The position numbers and the translations under genes are program-made. A stretch of 64,000 nucleotides of DNA, taken from assembly GCF_000246855.1 (NCBI RefSeq), contig NC_016609.1, positions 3,224,001 to 3,288,000 of the forward strand, given 5' to 3'. The notes beneath the pieces were generated by a model. That model was not told where the DNA came from and made no database searches. It worked only from the letters and a program-made list of their open reading frames with translations. This stretch comes from Niastella koreensis GR20-10. GTDB taxonomy: Bacteria > Bacteroidota > Bacteroidia > Chitinophagales > Chitinophagaceae. Numbering within the stretch: position 1 is the stretch's first letter; each line of letters starts with the position of its first letter. Positions 43,941 to 51,986 of this stretch are shown here, piece by piece.

Positions 43941-45716
43941 CTATTGTTTAGTAGGAATCGCCACCGAATCCAAATGCACCTGCTTAAACCGATTGTCCTC
44001 CCCTTCCTCCTCCCCATTCACAGCCGTCAACAGCCATTGCTGGCGTGTTTTACCCGTCCAGGCTGTTTGCAATACCGACGCCCCATTGCTGGCAGAACCG
44101 GCAAATACTTCCAGTACTTTATTACTGGCCTTGTTTATCAGCCGCATTTCTCCCTTGCTGCCGGTTTCGAATAGCCGCCAAAGCTGGTTGTCATTATCTT
44201 TTGCATCTTTTAAAACCAATTGTACATTTTCTTTTGTGCCGCCGGGTATTTCAAGGGCGCGGCCGCTTATCAGGTTGGTGATCCTGTACCAGCCATCGCC
44301 TGCATAATCAAAACGCCAGCGTTGACAGGGTTTTCCATCCCAGGTTGCCTGTGTTACAAACGCCAGTGATTTGCCCGAACAATCACGCGTGTTCATTACC
44401 TTTTTACTGTTTACATTGGTTATGCGGTATACGCCGTTGGCAATGGTGGCGAAGGGTGTTTCCTTTTCCTTACCGGTAGTTTCATTATCTACTATCAGTT
44501 CGGCATACCGGGGCCAGTTCCAGTATTTGCCCGGATCTGTTTGTGTATTGCCGCTGTAATGCTGGTGCCCTTTTATGTGCAGGGCGCCCGACTGGGCATT
44601 TGAATTGGCAGTGCCCAGTCCGCGATAGCAGGTGGATGCATCGATGGCATGACGCGTGCAGATGTTACGTACCAGCGCAGCCGAAGCCTTATACATTTTA
44701 TCGGAATACCATTTGTTGCCATACTCCAGGTAGCCTTCATGCTCGATGCCTATTGCATACGCATTGGCGCTTTGTACATGTAATGCCATATCACTTTCCC
44801 TTACCATTTGGGTTATTTGCCCGTCGGAGGCACGAATAATATAATGGGCGCTCATTTGCGCGGCCGGGTTGTTAAACCAGGAAATGGTGCCGGCATAACT
44901 CCCCTGAGCGGTATGAATGGTTACATGGGTAACCTTTGTTCCATTACGGCCGCTTTGAAAGTTATTGTTATGGGCCGTTGCATAAACAGCCGGTGAATAA
45001 TCCGCTGCTGTTTGCTCATTTGTTGTAGCGATAGCCGATTTATTGGTAGCAAAGATCAACATGCTGTCCTTTACAACATCGAGCTCAACAGCAGGGGATT
45101 GTAACTTTTGTAATAAAGGCGCCGGGAATAGTTGCTCCAATTGCACTTTTACCGGCGCTCTTTTCAGCGAAGGGGTATTGATACCCTTTTGCAACTGATC
45201 GTATATGTCATATTTAAACAGGGCCAACGCGTATTTATCAATGGCGGTACTGTCGCCCGGCATTTCAGCCAGTTCCTCCAGGATCACCGAAAAACCTTCG
45301 GCGCTGATGCGAACATCCAGTTGTTTAAAGCTGGCTTCGCGGCTCAGGAATTTGGCAACAGACAGGATCTGTAACCGAACATCATTTTTATATTGTTCAG
45401 GGGTTATGCCACTGCTGCTGCAAACTGTTGTGAGGGTGTTTTTAAAATAGCCCTTACCATTCTCTATAAGGGCAAACAGGCCATATCGCAGCGGCATGCC
45501 GGTACAATTGTCTGCATCGTGCAGGTCTGGTTGCATGTTCGTAAGGCGGGATGCCGAATAAGCTGTTGCTTCCAGCAACCCATGCGGAATATTTGGATAG
45601 CGCCAATAGGCTTCTTCAAAATAAGCTTCCAAACCCAATATAGGTTGCTGCGCACGCACAACCTGGTGCATGAGGATTCCTAAGGCAATGAAGGCAATCA
45701 ATTTCCGCTTTCGCAT
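43941..45716 (-). CDS. Secreted N-acetylmuramoyl-L-alanine amidase with ricin-type lectin domain
   Basis: This 591-residue protein has a signal peptide (about 1-22, MRKRKLIAFIALGILMHQVV). A ~200-residue N-terminal region of unknown family follows, then an Amidase_2-type domain (about 255-410, THVTIHTAQGSYAGTISWFN, MSAHYIIRASDGQI, YAIGIEHEG, with a late His in GHQHYSGNTQTDPGKYWNW). A C-terminal ricin-B-type lectin domain follows (about 425-570, with repeated QxW motifs such as QRWRFDYAGDGWY, NQLWRLF and QQWLL). It should cleave the amide bond between the muramic acid and the peptide; the lectin part would bind glycan. It may act in the periplasm or on other cells' walls. Confidence 0.88.
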   Translation of the reverse strand: MRKRKLIAFIALGILMHQVVRAQQPILGLEAYFEEAYWRYPNIPHGLLEATAYSASRLTNMQPDLHDADNCTGMPLRYGLFALIENGKGYFKNTLTTVCSSSGITPEQYKNDVRLQILSVAKFLSREASFKQLDVRISAEGFSVILEELAEMPGDSTAIDKYALALFKYDIYDQLQKGINTPSLKRAPVKVQLEQLFPAPLLQKLQSPAVELDVVKDSMLIFATNKSAIATTNEQTAADYSPAVYATAHNNNFQSGRNGTKVTHVTIHTAQGSYAGTISWFNNPAAQMSAHYIIRASDGQITQMVRESDMALHVQSANAYAIGIEHEGYLEYGNKWYSDKMYKASAALVRNICTRHAIDASTCYRGLGTANSNAQSGALHIKGHQHYSGNTQTDPGKYWNWPRYAELIVDNETTGKEKETPFATIANGVYRITNVNSKKVMNTRDCSGKSLAFVTQATWDGKPCQRWRFDYAGDGWYRITNLISGRALEIPGGTKENVQLVLKDAKDNDNQLWRLFETGSKGEMRLINKASNKVLEVFAGSASNGASVLQTAWTGKTRQQWLLTAVNGEEEGEDNRFKQVHLDSVAIPTKQ

Positions 45717-45731
45717 ATTAAGAGGTTTAAT

Positions 45732-45849
45732 CGTGAAACGTAAAACGTAAAACGTGAAAGGACGCCCTCATTTTGGTTTTCCTGAATAATAGCGAGGTTC
45801 AAAAATAAACGGAAGAATAATTTCACGTTTGCCGTTTGCCGTTTCACGG
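45732..45849. repeat. Inverted word-repeat element (CGTGAAACGTAAAAC type)
   Basis: Left arm 45732-45759 and right arm 45821-45848 are 28 bases each and pair at 24 of 28 positions. CGTGAAAC, TAAAAC and GCCGTTT words repeat inside each arm. The loop is about 60 nt. The first word CGTGAAACGT also starts the composite elements at 1163 and 14580. Confidence 0.85.
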
Positions 45850-46174
45850 AAAGGCATCAAACCATGAATCAGATCCATGATTGGAATTAAATAACTTATT
45901 AGTGGATAATGGACTCTTATTACGGTTCTGTTATACGCTACAACCGGTGTGGGGAACAACCGGAAAAGTGAGTGGAATGATAACCTTAACCACGCTACTG
46001 TATAACAGCTTTAATTAGGGAGATGCTGTTGCTTTTTCCGGAGGTACAAAGACAAGCTATGTGCCACATTTGCCCGTGAGATCATAAAAAGCGTTAATGT
46101 CAGCATTGATTATGCACATTCAGGTTGTGCTACTTCGGTTTATACGGTAATATATCGTAAAAGTACATTGCCTT
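45850..46174. other. Intergenic region before the M48 gene's 3' flank
   Basis: About 325 bp with no supported gene. The 63-residue frame at 45768-45959 (minus) overlaps the repeat arm and has no domain, so it is not reported. Confidence 0.5.
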
Positions 46175-46220
46175 GCTCTATCAACCCTGTCAACTTGTTA
46201 ACTTGTCAACCCGTCAACTT
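46175..46220. repeat. GTCAAC/GTTAAC word cluster near the M48 terminator
   Basis: ATCAACCCTGTCAACTTGTT and AACTTGTCAACCCGTCAACTT are tandem degenerate words of the GTTGAC family. No opposing arm is seen here. It stands just beyond the terminator of the M48 gene. Confidence 0.55.
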
Positions 46221-46227
46221 AAAACAC

Positions 46228-46254
46228 AAAAGGCTGCCAAATAAATGACAGCCT
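46228..46254 (-). terminator. Terminator-like hairpin after the M48 protease gene
   Basis: AGGCTG and CAGCCT form a 6-bp stem on the minus strand with a 12-nt loop. The following TTTTGTGTTTT is a moderate U tract. It lies 27 bp beyond the stop of the M48 gene at 46281. Confidence 0.65.
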
Positions 46255-46280
46255 CTTATAAAAATTAATTCTACTCAAAA

Positions 46281-47099
46281 CTACTTTACCGGCTTATAAT
46301 ACGTCATCGCCTCCGGCATCAACTCCTTCAGCTTGGCAATACGCGTATCGTCCGAAGGGTGGGTGCTCAAAATTTGCGGCGGTGCATTGCCACCGGAGGC
46401 GGCTTTCATTCTTTCCCATAAAGGAATTGCTTCCTGCGGGTTGTAGCCTGCCATGGCGGTAAAGATCAAACCATAATGGTCGGCTTCACTCTCCTGGTTA
46501 CGGCTAAAAGGCAGCAGAACGCCTACATTGGAACCAACACCATAAGCGCTCATGAAAATATTTTGTGCAGCAGCGCTTTTGTTGGCCAGCGCTGTTTGCA
46601 AAGCAACGCCTCCCAGTTGTTGTAAGGCTCCCTGGCTCATACGTTCATTACCATGGTGCGCCAGGGCGTGCGTAATTTCGTGGCCTAATACAACCGCCAG
46701 GGCTGCTTCGTTCTGGCTAATAGGCAATAAACCCGTATACACAACGATCTTTCCGCCGGGCATGCACCAGGCGTTCACTTCTTTGGAGTCAACCAGGTTG
46801 TATTCCCATTTATAGCCTTCCAGCTCCTTGGCAAGGCCTTTTTGGGTGTAATATTGAGTGATGGCATTTACCAGCCTGGTGCCCACCCTGCGCACCATCT
46901 CAGCGTCTTTATTGGTGCTGGTGCTTACCACTTTGTTCTCACTCAAAAACTGGGTGTACTGCTGGGCAGCCATTGATTGAATTTCCGATTCAGGATAAAG
47001 GGACAACTGATTCCTGTTCGTGATCGCATTATGCGCGCACGATGTTATACTCGTTGCCACAACAGCAGCCAGGATAACCTTGTTCATAACATGTTTCAT
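46281..47099 (-). CDS. M48-family metalloprotease lipoprotein
   Basis: This 272-residue protein starts with a lipoprotein signal (SITSC, Cys21). It carries the zinc motif HEITHALAHH (His140, Glu141, His144), with the third ligand expected near ESEADHYG. This is the LoiP/YcaL-BepA-like M48C pattern of envelope proteases acting in outer-membrane quality control. It lies alone on the minus strand with a terminator after it. The biological substrate is unknown. Length fits the family. Confidence 0.92.
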   Translation of the reverse strand: MKHVMNKVILAAVVATSITSCAHNAITNRNQLSLYPESEIQSMAAQQYTQFLSENKVVSTSTNKDAEMVRRVGTRLVNAITQYYTQKGLAKELEGYKWEYNLVDSKEVNAWCMPGGKIVVYTGLLPISQNEAALAVVLGHEITHALAHHGNERMSQGALQQLGGVALQTALANKSAAAQNIFMSAYGVGSNVGVLLPFSRNQESEADHYGLIFTAMAGYNPQEAIPLWERMKAASGGNAPPQILSTHPSDDTRIAKLKELMPEAMTYYKPVK

Positions 47100-47286
47100 T
47101 TCTATGGGTGTTTACTTCAGTTTATTTAAACAATCCTTATACCAACCTAAGCAACAAACTTATAAAATGGACGCATCACCATCAAATTAAGTAATAGACA
47201 GTTGTGAATTGTTTCGATGGGAACATATTACCACAAAAGATAGAAGCCAAACGGCCCGCCTGCGCCAGGGCTACGGAGGGTAAAAC

Positions 47287-47311
47287 AAAAAAAATCCCGC
47301 TTAGCGGGATT
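47287..47311 (-). terminator. Intrinsic terminator after plsY
   Basis: On the minus strand AATCCCGC (47304-47311 complement) pairs with GCGGGATT around TAA, followed by a T-run (A-run 47287-47292). The hairpin lies 84 bp beyond the plsY stop codon at 47395. The neighbouring GGATTCAAATAATTTAT block recurs reversed near 40167-40186. Confidence 0.8.
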
Positions 47312-47340
47312 CAAATAATTTATGAGGAGGTCTGTATTAA

Positions 47341-47400
47341 TTTGCTTATTGCCAGTTGCCTGTTGCGCTCCTGAGCGCAGCGAAGGAGTATTGGCTATTG
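47341..47400. repeat. Word-repeat element with CCTGAGCG word at the plsY 3' end
   Basis: GCCAGTTGCC (47351-47360), TCCTGAGCGCAGCGAAGGAG (47369-47388) and ATTGGCTATTGTC match words in the element at 40100-40245. It runs to the plsY stop codon. Confidence 0.65.
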
Positions 47401-48054
47401 TCTTCTCCGTCTTTCCTTGCGACGGTCGCGGTATTTTAAAATGGGAACTTTGCTTTCGCTGCCGCGTAACAAGCGGGTAATGTTCTTTTGGTGAGTAAGT
47501 ACCACCATTAAAGCCACGGCTAAGGCAAACCCCCTGTATACAAGTTCTTTTTCGTTGAAAATTACCAGGATCAATACGGCGAAGGCCACACTGGCTAAAA
47601 TAGAACTGAGCGAAACGAAACGGGTAAGATACAGTACGAGCAGGAAGACCCCTACACAGCAAACTGCCACTTTCGGCTGAATAGCCATAATCATTCCAAA
47701 TAAGGTAGCAACCCCTTTCCCACCCCGGAAATCGGCCCAGATTGGGAAGATATGCCCCAGAACTGAAGCTAAACCCAGCCCAACCATTAAGTTGGTTCGG
47801 TCAAGTTCATTGTCTGCGCCTAAATAATGTGGAAGGAGAATGTATAAACTGGTGGCTACAACCCCTTTAAGCATGTCAATAGCCATTACAAAGGTGCCCC
47901 ATTTGGAGCCTAAAACACGGAAAGTATTGGTAGCACCGGCATTTCCACTGCCGTATTCACGGATATCGATTCCAAAAAACGCTTTACTAACCCAAACCGC
48001 TGTTGGAATAGAGCCGATCAAATATGCTAGTACAATGAGTAAACCTTCTTTCAT
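47395..48054 (-). CDS. plsY: Glycerol-3-phosphate acyltransferase PlsY
   Basis: This 219-residue inner-membrane protein transfers the acyl group from acyl-phosphate to glycerol-3-phosphate, the first step of phospholipid synthesis. It has the family motifs LIGSIPTAVWVSKAFFGIDI, YGSGNAGATNTFRVLGSKWG near the start, and FRGGKGVATLFGMIMAIQP near residue 110. About five membrane helices are visible. The C-terminal tail (KYRDRRKERRRRQ) is strongly basic, as in many homologues. Confidence 0.95.
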   Translation of the reverse strand: MKEGLLIVLAYLIGSIPTAVWVSKAFFGIDIREYGSGNAGATNTFRVLGSKWGTFVMAIDMLKGVVATSLYILLPHYLGADNELDRTNLMVGLGLASVLGHIFPIWADFRGGKGVATLFGMIMAIQPKVAVCCVGVFLLVLYLTRFVSLSSILASVAFAVLILVIFNEKELVYRGFALAVALMVVLTHQKNITRLLRGSESKVPILKYRDRRKERRRRQ

Positions 48055-48133
48055 TGTATAGTTGGTTGAAGTTAGATGACGAAAATATGGAAAAAAAGTT
48101 AATTAATTGATAACTATCGGGTTCTTGGGGTTA

Positions 48134-48949
48134 TTATTTTTTAAACAGCAAACACATCCAATCGCCTCTCATTTTACAATCAACAACTGATAATCCATTG
48201 TTTAGCGCGCACTTCTCAATATCAGGTCTGTCTCCTGCTAAAAGTCCGCTCATAATTACAACGCCACCCAATATTAAATGTTGTTTAATTCCGGCCATAT
48301 TTGCAATAAGTACATGTTTATTGATATTGGCTAAGATAATATCAAATTCTGTTGACATTTGTAAGGTATCTGTCTGAGCCAGAGCAATGTTTGAACAGAG
48401 ATTAAGTTTTATATTTTCCTCCGCATTATTGATGCTCCATTCATCGTTATCGATGGCGGTCACAGATGCAGCGCCCAGTCTTTCTGCAAGGATGGCCAGC
48501 ACACCTGTTCCGGTACCAAAATCAAGTACCTGTTTACCGTCAAAGCTCAGCTGCTGCATATTCTGGATCATCAGATGCGTGGTGGCATGGTGACCGGTGC
48601 CAAAACTCATTTTAGGTGTGATGATTATTTCATGCAGCACGTTTTGCAGGGGTTCATGAAAATGCGCCCTTATGCCGCAAAACTCATCGATAATAACCGG
48701 TTGAAAATTCTGCTCCCATTCTGCATTCCAGTTACGGGGTACAATTACTTCTTTGGTAATGGTGGTTTCGGTGCCTGTTATTAATTCCGCCGTGTCGGTT
48801 TCGTTATACTGGTCTTCGGGAATGTAGCCGGAGATATAATTAAGCCCTTCCTCAAACCCTTCAAAACCCAGTTCGCTCAATTGCGCTACCAGTATTTCCT
48901 GTTGTTCTTTTGATACAGGTTGAAATTTGATGTGGATGTAGTTCTGCAT
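48134..48949 (-). CDS. prmA: Ribosomal protein L11 methyltransferase
   Basis: This 271-residue enzyme methylates ribosomal protein L11 using S-adenosyl-methionine. An N-terminal substrate-binding domain (about 1-100) is followed by the Rossmann methyltransferase domain with motif I DFGTGTG (Asp143). Motif SFGTGHHATTHLMIQNM precedes it and ILANINKHVL is the post-motif IV catalytic loop. Length is slightly short of the E. coli protein, as expected for Bacteroidota. It is on the minus strand, after pnp and before plsY. Confidence 0.95.
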   Translation of the reverse strand: MQNYIHIKFQPVSKEQQEILVAQLSELGFEGFEEGLNYISGYIPEDQYNETDTAELITGTETTITKEVIVPRNWNAEWEQNFQPVIIDEFCGIRAHFHEPLQNVLHEIIITPKMSFGTGHHATTHLMIQNMQQLSFDGKQVLDFGTGTGVLAILAERLGAASVTAIDNDEWSINNAEENIKLNLCSNIALAQTDTLQMSTEFDIILANINKHVLIANMAGIKQHLILGGVVIMSGLLAGDRPDIEKCALNNGLSVVDCKMRGDWMCLLFKK

Positions 48950-48952
48950 GTA

Positions 48953-49016
48953 AGTTGAAAAGTTAACCGGTTGATGTGTTAACCAGTCAACTCGTCAACT
49001 GGTTAACTGGTCAACA
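48953..49016. repeat. GTTGAC/GTTAAC word-repeat element between prmA and pnp
   Basis: GTTAACCAGT (48978-48987) pairs perfectly with ACTGGTTAAC (48998-49007), and more words (GTTGATGTGTT, GTCAACTCGTC) flank them. It lies between the pnp terminator and the prmA start codon, thus in prmA's 5' untranslated region or promoter. Confidence 0.75.
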
Positions 49017-49050
49017 AAAAAAGGCCTGCAATTTTCACTACAGGCCTTTT
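49016..49050. terminator. Strong intrinsic terminator after pnp
   Basis: AAAAGGCCTG (49019-49028) pairs with CAGGCCTTTT (49041-49050) around a 12-nt loop, with A/T runs on both sides. It is positioned just after the pnp stop codon (49077) on the minus strand. Confidence 0.9.
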
Positions 49051-49076
49051 TTTTATTCTTTAGACTTAATTAAAAA

Positions 49077-51221
49077 CTAAGCTGGGTTTTCCGGTCTTTT
49101 GCCCTCGGGTTTAGGCATCAGGATCTTGCGGCTTAGTTTGAACTTACCGGTTTTGTGGTCAATACCGATCAGTTTTACTTTCACCACATCACCTTCTTTC
49201 AGCACCCCTTCCATCGTTTCCAAACGCTTCCAGCTGATTTCGCTGATGTGCAGCAAACCTTGTTTGCCAGGCAGGAATTCAACGAATGCGCCGAATTCTT
49301 TAATGCCTTTTACCGTGGCTTCGTATACTGAACCTACTTCAGGTACAGCAACGATACCCTTGATCCAGGCAACGGCTTTATCCAGACCTTCTTTGGCAGG
49401 GCTGAAAATGCTTACTTCACCGTAGTTGCCAACTTCTTCAATGTTGATGGTAGCTCCGGTTTCGCGTTGAATTTCCTGAATGATCTTACCCTGGGGCCCG
49501 ATCACCGCACCAATGAACTCTTTGTCGATGAACAGTTTTTCCATTCTCGGTGCATGTGGTTTCACCTCAGAACGGGCTTCGGCTGTACATTCATACATCG
49601 CATCGAGGATGTGCAAACGGCCTTTGCGGGCCTGCTCCAGCGCTTCGCGCATGGTGCTCATGGCCAAACCGTCGATCTTGATATCCATTTGTACACCGCA
49701 AATACCATCGCGGGTACCGGTTACTTTAAAGTCCATATCACCCAGGTGATCTTCATCACCGAGGATGTCGGTAAGAATGGCGTATTTTCCATCAGTGCCG
49801 CGGGTAATTAAACCCATAGCCACACCACTTACGTGTTTAGGAAAAGGCACACCGGCATCCATCAACGCCAATGAACCGGCGCATACGGTAGCCATGGAGG
49901 AAGAACCATTCGATTCCAGGATATCACTTACAATACGAACGGTGTAAGGATATTCATTGCCCGGCATCATTTTTTTCAGCGAACGCATGGCCAGGTTACC
50001 GTGACCAACTTCGCGACGGCCGGGAGCGCGCATCATCTTTACTTCACCGGTCGAGAATGGCGGGAAGTTGTAGTGTAAAATGAATTTGGTATAATCAGAT
50101 ACCGCGGCGCTTTCAACCAGCAACTCATCTAAAGGCGTACCTAAAGTAACAGTTGTAAGTGACTGAGTTTCACCGCGTGTAAACAATGCTGAACCGTGGG
50201 GAGAAGGCAGAATGTCGATCTCCATGTTCAATGGACGAACCTGATCGAGCTGGCGGCCATCGAGGCGGATCCGGTCGTCGAGGATCATATTACGTACCAC
50301 TTCCCATTGCAGGTCGTCGTAATATTTTTTAGCCTGTTTCTTCACTGAATCCTCAGCTTCTTCACCCAGGCTGGCGATCAATTCATCTTTCAATGTATCG
50401 TAAGCTTCACTTCTGGCATGTTTGGCAGAAGCAGAGCGGGAGATCTGGTAAATCTTTTCCTTTGCAAAGTCGGCCACCTTTTGTTGCAGCTCGGTATTTT
50501 GCTCAGGTTTGGTATAATCACGTTTACCGGCAATGCCTACTTTATCACGCAGTTCCTGCTGCGCTTTAATTTGCTGGCGAATGGCTTCATGGGCTATTTC
50601 CAGGGCTTTTACCAGGTCTTCTTCAGCACACTCATCGCCTTCCCCTTCCACCATCATAAGGTTCTTTTCAGTAGCGCCAATGATGAAGTCCATATCGGCT
50701 TTAGCCAGTTCGGTACGGCTGGGGTTTACGATAAATTGTCCTTCAATGCGGGCAATTCGCACTTCGGAAATAATTTCTTTAATAGGAACGTCCGAAACAG
50801 CCAGTGCTGCAGAAGCGGCCAAACACGCCAGTGCATCGGGCATAACTTCTTTATCGCTTGAAATAAGCGTTATAAGCACCTGAACATCACATAAATAATC
50901 TTCAGGAAACAATGGGCGTAATGCCCGGTCTATTAATCGGCTAATGAGTACTTCGTAATCGCTCAGTCTGCCTTCACGTTTGAAGAAAGAACCGGGAATA
51001 CGGCCTGCAGATGCAAATTTTTCGTTGTAATCTACTACCAGTGGGAAGAAGCTTTGTCCTTCTTTGGGCTCTTTATTGGCAACAACAGTAGCCAATATGA
51101 TACAATTGCCCTGGCGAACTGTAACGGCGCCGTCGGCCTGACGGGCCAGGCGGCCGGTTTCAATAGAAACCTCGCGTCCGCCCCCTATATCAAAAGTAAC
51201 GCTAATTGGTTGAGAGAGCAT
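49077..51221 (-). CDS. pnp: Polyribonucleotide nucleotidyltransferase (PNPase)
   Basis: This 714-residue exoribonuclease degrades RNA phosphorolytically from the 3' end. It has the classic order: first RNase PH-like domain (VTVRQGNCIILATVVANKEP), helical linker, second catalytic RNase PH domain (ALFTRGETQSLTTVTLGTPL, MRAPGRREVGHGNLAMRSL), KH domain (FIGAVIGPQGKIIQEIQRET) and S1 domain (GSVYEATVKGIKEFGAFVEF). Its length fits the family. It lies downstream of rpsO on the same strand with a strong hairpin in between, the common rpsO-pnp arrangement. Confidence 0.97.
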   Translation of the reverse strand: MLSQPISVTFDIGGGREVSIETGRLARQADGAVTVRQGNCIILATVVANKEPKEGQSFFPLVVDYNEKFASAGRIPGSFFKREGRLSDYEVLISRLIDRALRPLFPEDYLCDVQVLITLISSDKEVMPDALACLAASAALAVSDVPIKEIISEVRIARIEGQFIVNPSRTELAKADMDFIIGATEKNLMMVEGEGDECAEEDLVKALEIAHEAIRQQIKAQQELRDKVGIAGKRDYTKPEQNTELQQKVADFAKEKIYQISRSASAKHARSEAYDTLKDELIASLGEEAEDSVKKQAKKYYDDLQWEVVRNMILDDRIRLDGRQLDQVRPLNMEIDILPSPHGSALFTRGETQSLTTVTLGTPLDELLVESAAVSDYTKFILHYNFPPFSTGEVKMMRAPGRREVGHGNLAMRSLKKMMPGNEYPYTVRIVSDILESNGSSSMATVCAGSLALMDAGVPFPKHVSGVAMGLITRGTDGKYAILTDILGDEDHLGDMDFKVTGTRDGICGVQMDIKIDGLAMSTMREALEQARKGRLHILDAMYECTAEARSEVKPHAPRMEKLFIDKEFIGAVIGPQGKIIQEIQRETGATINIEEVGNYGEVSIFSPAKEGLDKAVAWIKGIVAVPEVGSVYEATVKGIKEFGAFVEFLPGKQGLLHISEISWKRLETMEGVLKEGDVVKVKLIGIDHKTGKFKLSRKILMPKPEGKRPENPA

Positions 51222-51338
51222 AGTGTAAAATGTAGTTTAATGGTCGCTATCACATCCTGCATGTAGGTGGGAATTAAAGCGGAAAGCAATCAGCAACCGG
51301 TTATTAAAGCAACGTGGTTAGAAAAGTATAGTAAAAAC

Positions 51339-51375
51339 AACTATTCCCAACTGAAATTTTCAGTTGGGAATAGTT
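51339..51375. terminator. Perfect hairpin between rpsO and pnp
   Basis: AACTATTCCCAACTGAA (51339-51355) pairs perfectly with TTCAGTTGGGAATAGTT (51359-51375) around a 3-nt loop. It sits 19 bp after the rpsO stop codon region (51394). Such rpsO-pnp hairpins can serve as a terminator and as an RNase III-type processing site that controls pnp in other bacteria; the latter is inference here. Confidence 0.88.
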
Positions 51376-51393
51376 TGTTATTATAATATACAC

Positions 51394-51666
51394 TTATTTT
51401 CTGATACCAAGTTTTTCAATTAAAGCGCGGTAACCTTGCAGGTTGTGTTTGCTCAGGTACGTAAGCAGGCGTTTACGCTGACCCACCAGTTGCATCAAGC
51501 CACGGTGAGTAGAGAAATCCTTCTTATTTTGTTGAAGGTGTAAAGAAATGCTGTTGATACGTTCTGTCAACAGTGCAATTTGTCCCTCAGTAGAACCTGT
51601 GTTTTTTGCATTGCCACCGAATTGTGCAAAAATGCTAGAAACTTTCTCGTTTGTTAAATAAGGCAT
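51394..51666 (-). CDS. rpsO: 30S ribosomal protein S15
   Basis: This 90-residue ribosomal protein has the S15 sequence (TGSTEGQIALLTERINSISL, HLQQNKKDFSTHRGLMQLVG, QRKRLLTYLSKHNLQGYRAL). It binds 16S rRNA in the platform of the small subunit. The gene precedes pnp on the minus strand, the conserved order in many bacteria. Confidence 0.97.
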   Translation of the reverse strand: MPYLTNEKVSSIFAQFGGNAKNTGSTEGQIALLTERINSISLHLQQNKKDFSTHRGLMQLVGQRKRLLTYLSKHNLQGYRALIEKLGIRK

Positions 51667-51782
51667 CTCAATTTTTTTAAAAACATCCAGAAATTATCTT
51701 CTTAATTTGGCGGCAAAGGTATATAATAAATTCTAATTGAGTGGATAAGTTGAGTATATTTTTTTAAAAAAGAAGCATATTC

Positions 51783-51957
51783 CAGTTTGTGGTTTGTAGA
51801 TTATGGTTTGTGGTTAGTGCGCATTTTAAAGCTCATAATTAATTACTTAGACTCATAAAATTAAAAATTATAAGGCAGTTACCTTATTTTGAGGTCTGAA
51901 ATCAGGTATTAGTTTGAAAAATCAACGAAACCACAAACAACAAACCTCAAACTACAA
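51783..51957. repeat. Inverted word-repeat element (GTTTGTGGTTTGT type) before the glycosyltransferases
   Basis: The left arm about 51784-51816 has AGTTTGTGGTTTGTAGATTA and TGGTTTGTGGTTA. The right arm about 51927-51957 has the mirrors AAACCACAAACAACAAACC and TCAAACTAC. Between them, AGCTC..AATTACTTAGACTC (51830-51854) resembles AGCTC..AATTATTTAGACTC in the loop of the 23526-23621 element. Confidence 0.8.
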
Positions 51958-51986
51958 CAGTAATAAATTAGCTATCAGCTAGTTAA

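Noticed and set aside
45768..45959. 63-residue minus-strand frame in the 45.7 kb gap
   Set aside because: Largely made of the CGTGAAAC/GCCGTTT word arm and lacks any domain.
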